Assembly (NCBI GenBank): GCA_001899305.1
Contig: MKWL01000022.1
Coordinates: 124,001-188,000, forward strand
DNA length: 64,000 nucleotides
Origin: Thiobacillus sp. 0-1251
Lineage (GTDB): Bacteria; Pseudomonadota; Gammaproteobacteria; Burkholderiales; Thiobacillaceae
Direction: 5' to 3'
Every line of letters starts with the position of its first letter. Position 1 is the stretch's first letter. A program made the translations under genes and the position numbers. The notes under the pieces were generated by a model that worked only from the letters and a program-made list of their open reading frames with translations, was not told the DNA's origin and made no database searches. This document shows positions 8,739 through 18,830 of the stretch, one piece after another.

Positions 8739-9977
8739 TCATGAACGGACCGTCGGGGCCGCGGCAGGCCAATCCAGCTGGGGTTCGGTCGCGGGTTCGG
8801 GGTGGGCGAGACGCAGCAGCACCCGCTCGAAACTGTCGATGATGGCGTCCCACGACAATTGGGCGGCACGCGCGGCTGCAGCGGTGCCCAATCGGCGTTG
8901 CCGTGCGACATCAGGAGCCAGCGATGCCGCTTGGGCGATGAACGCCGCTTGATCCTCGGGCGCGACCTTGAGGCCGTTTTCGCCGTGCAGGATGATTTCT
9001 TCGGCGGCTGCGCAATCGTAGGCCACCACCGCGAGGCCGGAGGCCATCGCCTCGATCGTCACGTTGCCCCAGGTCTCGGTCAGGCTGGGGAACAGGAACA
9101 CGTCGCCCGATGCGTAATGTGCCGCCAGCGTCTCGCCGACCTGGGTGCCGCAGAATATCGCATCGGGCCGTTTGGCCTGCCAGCCGGCGCGTTCCGGGCC
9201 GTCGCCCACCAGCACCAGGCGGGTGGCCGGGTGCACCTGATGCATGGCATCGAAGGCGCTGAACACCAGGGACAGGTTCTTCTCGGCCGCCAGGCGACCC
9301 ACGTACAGCACCGCAGTCTCGTTCTCGCCCACGCCCCACTGCGCGCGCAAGGCCGCATCGCGGCGGCCGGGGTGGAACAGTTGCGTGTCCACCCCGCGCC
9401 CGATGATCTCGATGTTCTCGTAGCCGTGCGCCAGCAGTTCGCGGCGGATGCCTTCGGTCGGCACCAGCGTGACGGCGGCCTTGTTATGGAATTTGCGCAG
9501 ATAGGCGACGATGGCGCGGCGCAGCAGGCCGAAGCCGTAATGGCTGCTGTAGCTGTGGAAATTGGTGTGGAAGTCGCTCGCCACCGGCAGGCGCAGTTTG
9601 TTGGCGGCGGCCAGCGCCGACCAGCCGAGCGGGCCTTCGGTGGCGATCTGCACCACGTCCGGGCGCTGCCTGGTCCACAGCCGGGTCAGCGCGGCTTTCG
9701 CCGGCAGACCCATCTTCAGGCCTTCGTAACGCGGCAGCGCGATGCCGCGTTGCAAATGTTCGCTGAGGGTGGCGGTGGGCTGCGGCTGGTCGTCGGAATG
9801 CTGGCGCGGACGGATCAACTGCACCTGGTGATTGCGTACCTGCAGGCCGTTGACCAGGCGGCCGAGCGTCATCGCCACGCCATTGACTTCGGGCGGGTAG
9901 GTTTCGGTCACCACCGCAATGCGCAGTTGCGGGCGCATGGACGGAAGCGTCTGGCAGGTGAATTCGGCGGCATCCAT
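8739..9977 (-). CDS. GT4-family glycosyltransferase
   Basis: Retaining GT-B glycosyltransferase of CAZy GT4. The N-terminal domain has RIAVVTETYPPEVNGVAMT and DFHTNFHSY; the nucleotide-sugar domain has VLYVGRLAAEKNL, LVGDGPE and FPSLTETWGNVTIEAMASGLAVVAYD. This resembles glycolipid mannosyl/glucosyltransferases (MgtA/PimB group). With the adjacent PAP2 phosphatase it may make a glycolipid or polyprenyl-linked sugar; the acceptor is unknown. Start is uncertain: candidates are ATG 9977 (used here), ATG 9938 right before the first strand, and an upstream TTG at 10007. Confidence 0.83.
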   Translation of the reverse strand: MDAAEFTCQTLPSMRPQLRIAVVTETYPPEVNGVAMTLGRLVNGLQVRNHQVQLIRPRQHSDDQPQPTATLSEHLQRGIALPRYEGLKMGLPAKAALTRLWTRQRPDVVQIATEGPLGWSALAAANKLRLPVASDFHTNFHSYSSHYGFGLLRRAIVAYLRKFHNKAAVTLVPTEGIRRELLAHGYENIEIIGRGVDTQLFHPGRRDAALRAQWGVGENETAVLYVGRLAAEKNLSLVFSAFDAMHQVHPATRLVLVGDGPERAGWQAKRPDAIFCGTQVGETLAAHYASGDVFLFPSLTETWGNVTIEAMASGLAVVAYDCAAAEEIILHGENGLKVAPEDQAAFIAQAASLAPDVARQRRLGTAAAARAAQLSWDAIIDSFERVLLRLAHPEPATEPQLDWPAAAPTVRS

Positions 9978-10046
9978 GGGGCGCAGCATGCCCCTGCCGT
10001 GCGACAAACAGATGACGCCGAAGTGATGGTTTGGTGAAGCGGGTGC

Positions 10047-11594
10047 TCAGGCCGCGAGCGGCAATGCGTCCTGCGCGATCGAGCGCAGCAGCAGGATGTC
10101 GCGGTAGGCGCCCGGTTCGAAGCCGATGCGCGTGCCGCCCCGGTTGTCGTAAATCAAATCGTGGAAGAAGGCCTCGATATCCGGGGTATTCCAGACTTTC
10201 ACCAACTGTTCCAGCAGGTGCGGATACGCCTCCAGCCCCTGGCCGGCTTCGTTGTCCTGGGAAATCGGATGATCGGTGAGGTTGACGTTGAAATAGCGGC
10301 GGCATTCGGCGCTGGCGGCTGCATAGCCGACGGTATCGCCTTCGCGGTGCAGCAGGTCGAGCAGCAGCAGCCAGGGTACCGGCGACTCGGTCGGCGTGGC
10401 GCGCAGATGCTCCTGCAGCAGATGGATGGCCAGGTCGCCATGTCCGAAGGCCATGAACACTTCGGCCTGGTCGAGAACATCTTCCTTGACTTCGGTGCCG
10501 CTGGTTTGCTGGGGCGGGGCGATTTCCGGCATGCGCGGGGAAACGGACGGCGGCTCAGCCGGCATGTCGGCGCTCAATTCGGATAGCGTTTTCTCCGGCA
10601 TTCCCGTTTGCGTCCAGGGCGTGTCGCCAAGTGCGGGCCGGGCGGCGCGGGTGCGGCGCAGCAGCCAGGCGGCCAGCGCAATCAAGCTGGCCACGATCGC
10701 CATCGCCAGCAGATACAGCGGCCACTGGGCGGGTTGCGAGGACGTGGCAGGCGCGGGTGCCGTCGTGGGGGTGGCATGCCGGGCGGCTTCGAGCTCGGCA
10801 TTGCGGCGCTGCAACGCGGCGAGTTGGGCCTCCAAGTGCGCAAGTTTGCGGCCCAATGCCGTGTTTTCATCGGACAGTTCGGTGGCGGTCAGGCCATCGA
10901 GGCGCGGCTGCGTCAGGTCAGGCAGGCGCGTGTCGAGACGCAGCGCCACTGGCGTATCGTTCTGGCTGGATAGCTCGTGCTTTCCGGACAGCACCAGGCG
11001 CGGGACGCTTTCCTTCGGCGCGGCATGCACGCGGGGCGGGGTCTGGGTCCGCGCGGCCGCGTTCGGCGGTCGCGCGATGGACGTGGCCGCGCGATGGGAA
11101 GGTCGATGGGCGCGTCGAGGTGAAACGGGACGGGATGGGACAGCGGCGGGCGCCGGTCCGGTTTGCGCGCTTGCAGCGGGGACATTCTCGTTGAGGGGGG
11201 CTTCCGTCGCCACGGGAGGGTCGAGCAACACGACATACTCGCGTTGCAAGCGTACCTCGCAGTCCGAAACCAGCACGAACTGTACGATCGGATCATTTAC
11301 CGGGTAGGACGTACGGATGAGCAGGCGCGTCTGATCCCCGGCCCGTTCGATACTCAGTTTTGCGCGGAGCGGCGGTGCGACGCTGTTTGCGCTGCTGCCG
11401 AGGCTGAAGCAGTCCGCCGTCGTGTCGGCGGTCGCGCCGAGCAGGGTGACGGTCGCATTCAGGGACCGGCCCAGTTGCGAATGTACATTGATGTCGCCCA
11501 TGCCCAAGGCTACGGCGGAGCCGGCCTGGCACAGACTCAGAAGAAAGCAAACAGTTTTGAGGTTCACACAGTCGGAAAACGATAAGGGGCGCAC
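10047..11594 (-). CDS. FimV-like protein
   Basis: A 515-residue inner-membrane protein with FimV family architecture: signal peptide, the N-terminal GMGDINVHSQLGRSLNATVTL motif region, a Pro/Ala/Arg-rich linker (about 140-220), a short coiled coil (LAHLEAQLAALQRRNAELEAARH), one transmembrane helix (about residues 295-315), an acidic cytoplasmic part, and a C-terminal TPR-like domain containing EVFMAFGHGDLAIHLLQEHL. FimV proteins organise polar machinery and type IV pilus assembly; pilMNOPQ lies about 35 kb away in this window. The start codon appears to be GTG at 11594 with weak ribosome-binding context; a GTG at 11567 just before the signal peptide is an alternative. Confidence 0.78.
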   Translation of the reverse strand: MRPLSFSDCVNLKTVCFLLSLCQAGSAVALGMGDINVHSQLGRSLNATVTLLGATADTTADCFSLGSSANSVAPPLRAKLSIERAGDQTRLLIRTSYPVNDPIVQFVLVSDCEVRLQREYVVLLDPPVATEAPLNENVPAASAQTGPAPAAVPSRPVSPRRAHRPSHRAATSIARPPNAAARTQTPPRVHAAPKESVPRLVLSGKHELSSQNDTPVALRLDTRLPDLTQPRLDGLTATELSDENTALGRKLAHLEAQLAALQRRNAELEAARHATPTTAPAPATSSQPAQWPLYLLAMAIVASLIALAAWLLRRTRAARPALGDTPWTQTGMPEKTLSELSADMPAEPPSVSPRMPEIAPPQQTSGTEVKEDVLDQAEVFMAFGHGDLAIHLLQEHLRATPTESPVPWLLLLDLLHREGDTVGYAAASAECRRYFNVNLTDHPISQDNEAGQGLEAYPHLLEQLVKVWNTPDIEAFFHDLIYDNRGGTRIGFEPGAYRDILLLRSIAQDALPLAA

Positions 11595-11665
11595 ACCTCT
11601 ATTCCGGCTAAGAACGCCACAACTTTAGGGTGCAGCACCATATTGGCATGGTTTTTGTAATTCAC

Positions 11666-12043
11666 TCAACCCAATAGTACAAGCGCCCACACGACGACCA
11701 CGTTGGCCAGCGCGATCATCACGGCGGCACTGCCCATGTCCTTGGCGCGCTTGATGAGCTGGTGGTGCTCAAGGGAAATCCGGTCCACCGCGGCCTCGAG
11801 CGCCGAATTCAGCAATTCGACGATCAGCACCAGCAGCACCGCGCCGATCATCAGCGCGCGGCTTATTCCCGTCTGGCCCAGATAAAGCGCAAGCGGGATC
11901 ATCAGCAGCGCCAGAAACACTTCTTGCCGGAAGGCATCCTCATGCCTGAACGCGGCGGTGAGCCCGGCCCACGAATAGCCCGCCGCGTTCAGCACGCGCC
12001 GCAGGCCGGTCTTGCCCTTGTAGGGGCTGACGGGGTCGGTCAT
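11666..12043 (-). CDS. dgkA: Diacylglycerol kinase
   Basis: A 125-residue trimeric-type diacylglycerol kinase (E. coli 122 aa) that recycles diacylglycerol to phosphatidate in the inner membrane. It has the conserved [14 protein letters not shown] segment, three transmembrane helices and the [16 protein letters not shown] active-site motif. Its ATG overlaps the gcvPB stop (ATGA), so it should be translationally coupled to the glycine cleavage operon, an unusual partnership given no obvious metabolic link. Confidence 0.94.
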   Translation of the reverse strand: MTDPVSPYKGKTGLRRVLNAAGYSWAGLTAAFRHEDAFRQEVFLALLMIPLALYLGQTGISRALMIGAVLLVLIVELLNSALEAAVDRISLEHHQLIKRAKDMGSAAVMIALANVVVVWALVLLG

Positions 12044-13503
12044 GCGTGGGCGGATGCGGCAGGTTTGTAGGCCAGATCGAGCTCGCGGGCGGCCTTGACG
12101 TCGTCCAGCCGCCGCACCGGCAGGCTGTAGGGCGCGCCCTTCACCAGATCCGGGGTGGTCTCGGCCTCCCGCTTGATCGCTTTCATCGCCTCGATGAAGC
12201 CGTCGAGCGTTTCGCGGCTCTCGGTCTCGGTCGGCTCGATCAAGAGGCATTCCGGCACCAGCAGCGGGAAATAGGTCGTCGGGGCGTGGTAGCCATAGTC
12301 GAGCAGGCGCTTGGCGAAGTCCATCGCCGACACGCCGGTGGCGTCCTTCAGCTTTTTCAGCGTGACGATGAACTCGTGGCTGGCGCGGCGCTCGGGATAG
12401 GCCAGGTCGAAGCCGGCTTCGCGCAGCTTCGCCATCAGGTAGTTGGCGTTGAGCGTGGCGTACTCGGCAACGCGGTGCATGCCCTCGCGGCCCAGCAGGC
12501 GCGCATAGACGTAGGCGCGCATGAGCACGCCGGCGTTGCCCATGTTGGCCGACATGCGGCCGATCGACTGCGGCAGGTCGGCCTCGGTCGCCAGCCGGTA
12601 GAAACCGTTTTCGTTCAGCACCAGCGGAATCGGCATGAACGGCAGCAGGCGCTGGGAGACGCCGACCGGACCGGCGCCTGGCCCGCCACCGCCGTGCGGG
12701 GTGGAGAAGGTCTTGTGCAGGTTCATGTGGATGACGTCGAAGCCCATGTCGCCGGGGCGCACCTTGCCGAGAATGGCGTTGAGGTTGGCGCCGTCGTAGT
12801 AGAGCAGGCCGCCGGCGTCGTGGACGATCTTCTGGATGTCGGCGATGGTTTTCTCGAACACGCCCAGCGTCGACGGGTTGGTCAGCATCAGGCCCGCGGT
12901 CTGGGGGCCGACCGCGGCCTTGAGCGCAGCGAGGTCGACGCTGCCGGTCGCGTCGGTGGGGATTTCCTTGACCGTGTAGCCGCACATCGTCGCGGTCGCA
13001 GGGTTGGTGCCGTGCGCCGCATCCGGCACGATGATTTCCCTGCGGGCCGTGTCGCCGCGCGCGTCGTGGTAGGCACGGATCATCGCCACGCCGGCGAATT
13101 CACCGTGCGCGCCCGCCATCGGCGCCATCGACACGCCGGCCATGCCGGTGATGTCCTTCAGCATCTCCTGCAGTTCGAACATGCTGGCGAGGAAGCCCTG
13201 GCCGGTCTCGTCCGGGCTCGCCGGATGGCGCGCCAGGAACTGCGGCAGCATCGCCAGTGAATTGCACGCGCGCGGGTTGTACTTCATGGTGCACGAACCG
13301 AGCGGGTAGAACTGCGTATCGATGGAGAAATTCTTCTGCGACAGGCGCGTGTAGTGACGCACGACGTCAAGTTCAGAGACTTCAGGCAGCGCAGGCGCAT
13401 CCTTGCGGCGCAATTCGGCGGGCAGGTCGTCGAGGCTGCCGCCAGCGGCGGGCAGTTGGGCGGCGGCGGTGCGGCCGGGACGGGAATGGTCGAATATCAG
13501 CAT
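12040..13503 (-). CDS. gcvPB: Glycine dehydrogenase (decarboxylating) subunit 2
   Basis: The PLP-bearing half of the split P-protein of the glycine cleavage system. The 487-residue protein contains the PLP-lysine region [17 protein letters not shown] and [20 protein letters not shown] near the N-terminus. With GcvPA it decarboxylates glycine and passes the aminomethyl group to lipoyl-GcvH. Start at 13503 ([11 protein letters not shown]) matches family length. It is separated from gcvPA by tpx, DUF3144 and a repeat element, whereas the two subunits are usually adjacent. Confidence 0.95.
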   Translation of the reverse strand: MLIFDHSRPGRTAAAQLPAAGGSLDDLPAELRRKDAPALPEVSELDVVRHYTRLSQKNFSIDTQFYPLGSCTMKYNPRACNSLAMLPQFLARHPASPDETGQGFLASMFELQEMLKDITGMAGVSMAPMAGAHGEFAGVAMIRAYHDARGDTARREIIVPDAAHGTNPATATMCGYTVKEIPTDATGSVDLAALKAAVGPQTAGLMLTNPSTLGVFEKTIADIQKIVHDAGGLLYYDGANLNAILGKVRPGDMGFDVIHMNLHKTFSTPHGGGGPGAGPVGVSQRLLPFMPIPLVLNENGFYRLATEADLPQSIGRMSANMGNAGVLMRAYVYARLLGREGMHRVAEYATLNANYLMAKLREAGFDLAYPERRASHEFIVTLKKLKDATGVSAMDFAKRLLDYGYHAPTTYFPLLVPECLLIEPTETESRETLDGFIEAMKAIKREAETTPDLVKGAPYSLPVRRLDDVKAARELDLAYKPAASAHA

Positions 13504-13515
13504 GGTGGTTAGACG

Positions 13516-13608
13516 TAAGGCGTGAAGGGTGAGGGATGAGGGGTGGGGCTGGGCAGGCGCGATGTTGTCTCGCAACCGTTCCTCACCCCTTTCCCCTCAC
13601 GCCTCACG
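13516..13608. repeat. GTGAGG-rich intergenic inverted repeat, copy 1
   Basis: Lies between gcvPB and tpx. A G-rich left arm (about 13516-13547, built of degenerate GTGAGGG/ATGAGGGG units) faces a C-rich right arm (13581-13608, CCTCACCCC and CCCCTCACGCCTCAC units), so an RNA from either strand could fold into a long imperfect hairpin. Four related elements sit elsewhere in the gcv and acc operons. Confidence 0.7.
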
Positions 13609-13611
13609 AAT

Positions 13612-14103
13612 TTATTTCAATGCAGCCAGTGCAGCGTCGTAGTTCGGCTCCTGCTTGATCTCGGGAACGAGTTCGGCATGGAGTACCTTGTTGTGCTCGT
13701 CCAGCACCACGACTGCGCGCGCCGTGATGCCGGCCAGCGGGCCGCTGGTGATGGCGACGCCGTAGTTCTTCATGAACTCGGCACCGCGCATGGTCGACAG
13801 CGTGGTCACGTTGTTGGTGCTTTCGGCGCCGCAGAAGCGGCTCATTGCGAACGGGAGGTCGGCCGAGATGATCAGCACGGCGGTGTTGCCGACGGCTGCA
13901 TCGTTGAACTTCTTGGTCGACGTCGCACACACCGGGGTATCGAGGCTCGGCACGATGTTGAGGATTTTTTTCTTGCCGGCGAAATCGGCCAGCGAGACGT
14001 CGGCCAGATCCTTGTTGACCAGCTTGAAATCGGGCGCGGTGTCGCCGACTTTGGGGAAGCTGCCTGCGACGTCGATGGGGTTGCCGCCTAGAGTCACTGC
14101 CAT
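13612..14103 (-). CDS. tpx: Thiol peroxidase (Tpx-type peroxiredoxin)
   Basis: An atypical 2-Cys peroxiredoxin that reduces hydroperoxides at the expense of thioredoxin. The 163-residue sequence follows E. coli Tpx closely: peroxidatic Cys59 in [11 protein letters not shown], resolving Cys91 in [14 protein letters not shown], then [14 protein letters not shown] and a C-terminal [13 protein letters not shown] strong AAGGAGA ribosome-binding site precedes the ATG at 14103. It is inserted within the glycine cleavage operon, between gcvPA/DUF3144 and gcvPB. Confidence 0.95.
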   Translation of the reverse strand: MAVTLGGNPIDVAGSFPKVGDTAPDFKLVNKDLADVSLADFAGKKKILNIVPSLDTPVCATSTKKFNDAAVGNTAVLIISADLPFAMSRFCGAESTNNVTTLSTMRGAEFMKNYGVAITSGPLAGITARAVVVLDEHNKVLHAELVPEIKQEPNYDAALAALK

Positions 14104-14175
14104 GATTGCTCTCCTTGAATAAATCGATTAAATGCCGGGCACTAGAACGATAACGCCCGATCCATTTCCTGCCAA

Positions 14176-14460
14176 TTAACTGCCGTGCTGGTCGTAGCGC
14201 GCCAGATGTTCATCCAGGTTCTCGCGCAGCATTTTTTCGTATTGGTCGAGGAAATAAGCGATCGCAGCCTCTTTTTCCGCGATCAGCTGTTCCTTGCTCT
14301 CTGATGCCGCCGTGATGACGAAGGCGTTGAATCTCGAGGCTGCAAATAGCGCGCATGCGCTGACCCGGCTGGGCTTCACCTCGTTCAGGTGGGTATTGGC
14401 CAACTGAATGAACGAGTCGGTCATATCCCAGAATTGCTTGTCCCGCAGTACATCGCTCAT
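14176..14460 (-). CDS. DUF3144 family protein
   Basis: A 94-residue cytoplasmic protein of unknown function. The sequence (FWDMTDSFIQLANTHLNEVKPSRVSACALFAASRFNAFV) matches my recollection of the DUF3144 family, small all-helical proteins of proteobacteria. It starts at ATG 14460 with a GGAG ribosome-binding site in the 12-bp spacer after gcvPA. No catalytic motif is visible. Its position between gcvPA and tpx implies co-expression with glycine catabolism, but no role can be assigned. Confidence 0.72.
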   Translation of the reverse strand: MSDVLRDKQFWDMTDSFIQLANTHLNEVKPSRVSACALFAASRFNAFVITAASESKEQLIAEKEAAIAYFLDQYEKMLRENLDEHLARYDQHGS

Positions 14461-14472
14461 GCTTGACTCCAA

Positions 14473-15864
14473 TCAGCTCTTGTACGCACACGGCGGGGCT
14501 TCGCGCCGTTTCGAAAGGATACGTTCCATTTGTTGCGCGTAGTGGTCGAGATCCGCTGGGGTCTTGGTTTCGGTGACGCACACCAGGATCGCCTGCCCGA
14601 GTTCGGGATACCAGCCGGAGATGTCCAGTCCGCCAAGGATGCCCTGCGCACGCAGTGCGCGCAGCACGTCACGCGCGTTGTCGTTGAGCTTCAACACCAC
14701 TTCGTGGAAGAAGGGCGAAGCGAATGCGCGTGTGACGCCGGGAATCGCTGCGAGCTTGTCGGCCAGCGCCACGGTGTTGGCGTGGCTGTTGGCAGCGACT
14801 TTCGCCAAACCCTGCGGTCCCAGCAGCGACATGTACTGCGTCGCCGCGGTGACCACCAGGCCCTGATTGGTGCAGATGTTGGAGGTGGCCTTGGAACGGC
14901 GGATATGCTGCTCGCGGGCCTGCAGCGTCAGTGCGAAACCCGGCTTGCCGTCGAGGTCGACGGTACGGCCGACGATGCGCCCGGGCATCTGCCGCACGAA
15001 CTCCTGGCGGCAGCACATGAAGCCGAAATAGGGTCCGCCCGAGGCCATCGGCGCGCCCAGCGGCTGGCCTTCGCCCACGGCGATGTCGGCGCCCACGATT
15101 TGATTGTTCTGGCCGCCCCATTTCCCGGGCGCTTCCAGCACCGACAGCGTGGTCGGGTTGACCAACGCGATCGCCAGCGCATTTTTGTCATGTGCCCAGT
15201 CGGTCAGCACGTGCACGTCTTCCAGCACGCCAAAAAAATTCGGTTGTGGAATGACGAGGCCGGCGAAGCTGCCTGGATCGCCCGGCAGCACGGTCTGGCC
15301 GGTCGCAGCATCAAAATCAAGCTCGACCAGCTCGATGCCCTGGTTCCTGACCGTGGTGTCGACCACGCGGCGATAGATCGGGTGCACCGTCTTCGGCACC
15401 AGTACGCGGCGCGAGGTCTTGTGCGAGCGGACCGCCATCAGCACTGCTTCGGCCAGCGCCGAGGCACCGTCATAGAGCGAGGCGTTCGAGACGTCGAGCC
15501 CGGTCAGCCGGGTCATCATGGTCTGGTATTCGTAGATCAGCTGCAGCGTGCCCTGGCTCGCTTCGGCCTGGTAGGGCGTGTAGGCGGAGTAGAACTCGCC
15601 GCGCGTGGTGATCTGCCAGATGGCCGCCGGAATGTGGTGCTCGTAGACACCGGCGCCGATGAAGTTGGACCAGAAGCCGTCCTGCGACGCGCGTTCCTGC
15701 ATCAGTCGCGTTACTGCCATCTCGGGCAGGCCGTCGGGCACGTCCTTGAGCTTGCCGGTCTTCAGCGCGGGCGGGATTTCGTCGAACAGGTCTTCGATGC
15801 TTTTGGCGCCGATGGCGCCAAGCATGGCAGAGACGTCTTCTTCAGTGTGGGGGATGAAGGGCAT
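14473..15864 (-). CDS. gcvPA: Glycine dehydrogenase (decarboxylating) subunit 1
   Basis: The first half of the split glycine cleavage P-protein, 463 residues. It starts [15 protein letters not shown], typical of GcvPA, and contains [23 protein letters not shown] and the glycine-rich [19 protein letters not shown] segment. It lacks the PLP lysine, which sits in GcvPB, and the two form the active heterodimer pair. It lies between gcvH (upstream) and DUF3144. Confidence 0.95.
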   Translation of the reverse strand: MPFIPHTEEDVSAMLGAIGAKSIEDLFDEIPPALKTGKLKDVPDGLPEMAVTRLMQERASQDGFWSNFIGAGVYEHHIPAAIWQITTRGEFYSAYTPYQAEASQGTLQLIYEYQTMMTRLTGLDVSNASLYDGASALAEAVLMAVRSHKTSRRVLVPKTVHPIYRRVVDTTVRNQGIELVELDFDAATGQTVLPGDPGSFAGLVIPQPNFFGVLEDVHVLTDWAHDKNALAIALVNPTTLSVLEAPGKWGGQNNQIVGADIAVGEGQPLGAPMASGGPYFGFMCCRQEFVRQMPGRIVGRTVDLDGKPGFALTLQAREQHIRRSKATSNICTNQGLVVTAATQYMSLLGPQGLAKVAANSHANTVALADKLAAIPGVTRAFASPFFHEVVLKLNDNARDVLRALRAQGILGGLDISGWYPELGQAILVCVTETKTPADLDHYAQQMERILSKRREAPPCAYKS

Positions 15865-15870
15865 TTTATT

Positions 15871-15953
15871 GGGGAGAGGTGATAGGGGTTAGGGGTGAGG
15901 AATGCGCTGGCGCAAGAGGGGGGTTCCTGACGCCTTACCCCTCACGCCTCACC
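15871..15953. repeat. GTGAGG-rich intergenic inverted repeat, copy 2
   Basis: Lies between gcvPA and gcvH. Left arm about 15871-15900 (GGGGAGAGGTGATAGG, then GGTTAGGGGTGAGG), right arm 15926-15953 (CCTGACGCCTTACCCC, then TCACGCCTCACC), with a loop containing the short palindrome GCGCTGGCGC. Same unit vocabulary as the copies at 13516, 16358 and 19718. Confidence 0.7.
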
Positions 15954-15956
15954 GTA

Positions 15957-16346
15957 TCAATGCGCTTCGGACTCGACCAGCTTCTGGTAAGCCGCGGCGT
16001 CGAGCAGTTCGGCGGCATCGCCGGCATTGGTGGGCTTGAGCTTGAACATCCAGGCACTGTAGGCGTCCTTGTTCACGGACTCGGGGCTGGATTCCACGTC
16101 GCCATTGGCAGCAATCACTTCGCCGGCCACGGGCGCGTAGACGTCGGATGCGGCCTTGACCGACTCGACCACGGCGCATTCCTCGCCCTTGGCAAGCATG
16201 CGGCCGGTAGCCGGATTTTCGATAAAGACCATGTCGCCGAGCAGATCCTGCGCGTGATGGGTGATGCCCACGGTCAACGTGCCGTCGGCTTCGACGCGCA
16301 CCCATTCGTGGCTGGGGGTGTATTTGAGGTCAGCGGGAATGCTCAT
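15957..16346 (-). CDS. gcvH: Glycine cleavage system H protein
   Basis: The lipoyl carrier of the glycine cleavage system, shuttling the aminomethyl group from the P-protein to GcvT. The 129-residue protein has the standard [17 protein letters not shown] start and the lipoylation site ESVKAASD with Lys64. A GGAG ribosome-binding site supports the start at 16346. It lies directly between gcvT and gcvPA in the operon. Confidence 0.97.
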   Translation of the reverse strand: MSIPADLKYTPSHEWVRVEADGTLTVGITHHAQDLLGDMVFIENPATGRMLAKGEECAVVESVKAASDVYAPVAGEVIAANGDVESSPESVNKDAYSAWMFKLKPTNAGDAAELLDAAAYQKLVESEAH

Positions 16347-16357
16347 GGTTTCTCCAG

Positions 16358-16421
16358 GTAAGGGGTTAGGGTAAGGCGTGAGAAGCGGTTGCTATGCACC
16401 TGACCCCTCACGCCTCACGCC

Positions 16422-16426
<5 letters not shown>
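16358..16426. repeat. GTGAGG-rich intergenic inverted repeat, copy 3
   Basis: Lies between gcvH and gcvT. Left arm about 16358-16381 (GTAAGGGGTTAGG, GTAAGGCGTG), right arm 16398-16426 (CCTGACCCC, then CCTCACG units in tandem). The right arm overlaps the gcvT stop: the TGA at 16424-16422 is part of a GTGAGG unit on the minus strand. Confidence 0.68.
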
Positions 16427-17504
<1,078 letters not shown>

Positions 17505-17516
17505 GGGGCGGGCACC

Positions 17517-17554
17517 AAAAATAAAAAAGGGTGAAGCGAGGATGCGCTCCACCC
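17517..17554 (-). terminator. Intrinsic terminator in the glycine riboswitch leader
   Basis: On the minus strand GGGTGGAGCG (17554-17545) can pair with CGCTTCACCC (17538-17529), ten pairs including one G-U, with a 6-nt loop, followed directly by a U-rich tract. It lies just after the second aptamer and 13 bp before gcvT. Its 5' arm abuts the 3' end of aptamer 2, so aptamer folding and terminator formation could be mutually exclusive. Confidence 0.75.
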
Positions 17555-17762
17555 CTCTGTCCTTGGTACCTGAGAGATTACAGCGGCTGATCCAATGAAC
17601 CAGCGGGCTGCTGCCCCTTCGGTGGCAGTTGTGCGGATATGTCCAGTCCGCGACTGCGCTCTCCAGAGTGTTCCGGTTGTTGCGGTCCTTTTGCCTGAGC
17701 GATTCCGGGTGGGTTACGCCTTCGGCGGCACGATGTTCATGCACTCTCCCGCAACGGGAGTG
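17545..17762 (-). promoter_or_regulatory. Tandem glycine riboswitch upstream of gcvT
   Basis: Reading the minus strand, two copies of the glycine aptamer core are visible. Aptamer 1 has GGGAGAGTGCATGAACATCG, CCGCCGAAGGCG, CGCTCAGGCAAAAGGACCGC and a closing ACTCTGGAGAG. Aptamer 2 has TGCCACCGAAGGGGCA, a long P3, CTCTCAGGTACCAAGGACAG. These are the conserved signatures of the gcvT-type riboswitch. Its position before gcvT and a following terminator indicate glycine-dependent control of the cleavage operon, most simply activation when glycine is plentiful. Confidence 0.93.
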
Positions 17763-17807
17763 CGCACTATACCGAAGAAGCGCTGGGCCGGCTAGCTTGA
17801 CGCTATA

Positions 17808-18830
17808 TCAATACGTCAGTTGTAGGTTGAAGCCCATCGGCGTCAGGTCGTGCACGGTCAGTGGCAGGCTCAGGGGCTGTTCGCTGCGCGCGGGAATGCC
17901 CGCGGAGATGCGCTGGGCGTCGCCGAGGTACTCGCTGGGGGCGAAGCTGCGGCGCGCGAGCGGACGGTTGTGCTGGTCGGTCAGGGTCAGCACGAGTACC
18001 GGCCAAGCCTGGACATGATTGGCGCGGTTGCCCAGGGTAAGCGTGAGTTTGAGGCGCCCGCTGGCCTCGGTTTGCAGGTCGGAGCCGACGATCTGCAGCA
18101 GCGCCAGGTTTTTGGGAAGTGAAAGTGTGCAGCCGAGCGCTGCGCAGGCTTGTTCGAGTGCGGGTCGGGTTTGCGGCAGCCGGCTCACCAGGGTGTCGCG
18201 CAGAAAATAAGTGGTTTGTGCCAGCAGCACGACAAGCAGCAACAGACTGGCCGTTCCCCACACCCAGGGACTGAGGCGGCGGGGCGAGGACGGTATGCGT
18301 GCCTTGCCGGGCATCGGGGAGGCATATTCGATGCGGGCGGCGGGGGGCGCTTCGGCAGCGGTGGACCGGCGCAGGGGTGTGGCGGGTTCGGGCGGATAAC
18401 CAGGGGTGGTGTGGATCTGCGGCAGTGGACCGAGGTCGTCCGGAACCGGAATGTCCGGGTCGATCAGTATGATCGAATCCAGGTCGAACGATGTCTCGCG
18501 CTGAACGATCCCGCGTGGGGTGTCGGCAACCGCGATGCCTTCCTCTTCTGGCAACGGTGCGGCAGGGGGTGCCTCGTCGGCCGTGTCCGGGGTGTCGGCA
18601 GTCGTGGCTTCTTGTTCGGCAGACGGGTGGGTTTCAGGCTGCGGAGGCGGTTCGACCAGCTCGGGTTCTGGCTGGGGCAGCGGCGAGCCGTCTTCCATGA
18701 GCAGGCTCAGCCGTGCATCGAAGGCCGTGCCGCACACGCTGCATTGCACCCAGCCCTGCGCGGCGTCGAGCTGGTCTGTGCCGAGACGGAATACGCTGGC
18801 GCAGTGCGGACAGGTGGTGCGGTAATTCAC
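17808..18830 (-). CDS. Zinc-ribbon and DUF3426 domain membrane protein
   Basis: A 340-residue protein with an N-terminal zinc ribbon (two CxxC pairs: CPHC at about residues 8-11 and CSVC at about 31-34), a long acidic Pro/Glu-rich linker, one transmembrane helix (about residues 195-215, WGTASLLLLVVLLAQTTYFL) and a C-terminal DUF3426 beta domain (NRPLARRSFAPSEYL). This MJ0042-type finger plus DUF3426 layout is common next to prmA in betaproteobacteria; function is unknown. It starts at a GTG whose bases overlap the prmA stop (GTGA, 18827-18830). Confidence 0.85.
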   Translation of the reverse strand: MNYRTTCPHCASVFRLGTDQLDAAQGWVQCSVCGTAFDARLSLLMEDGSPLPQPEPELVEPPPQPETHPSAEQEATTADTPDTADEAPPAAPLPEEEGIAVADTPRGIVQRETSFDLDSIILIDPDIPVPDDLGPLPQIHTTPGYPPEPATPLRRSTAAEAPPAARIEYASPMPGKARIPSSPRRLSPWVWGTASLLLLVVLLAQTTYFLRDTLVSRLPQTRPALEQACAALGCTLSLPKNLALLQIVGSDLQTEASGRLKLTLTLGNRANHVQAWPVLVLTLTDQHNRPLARRSFAPSEYLGDAQRISAGIPARSEQPLSLPLTVHDLTPMGFNLQLTY

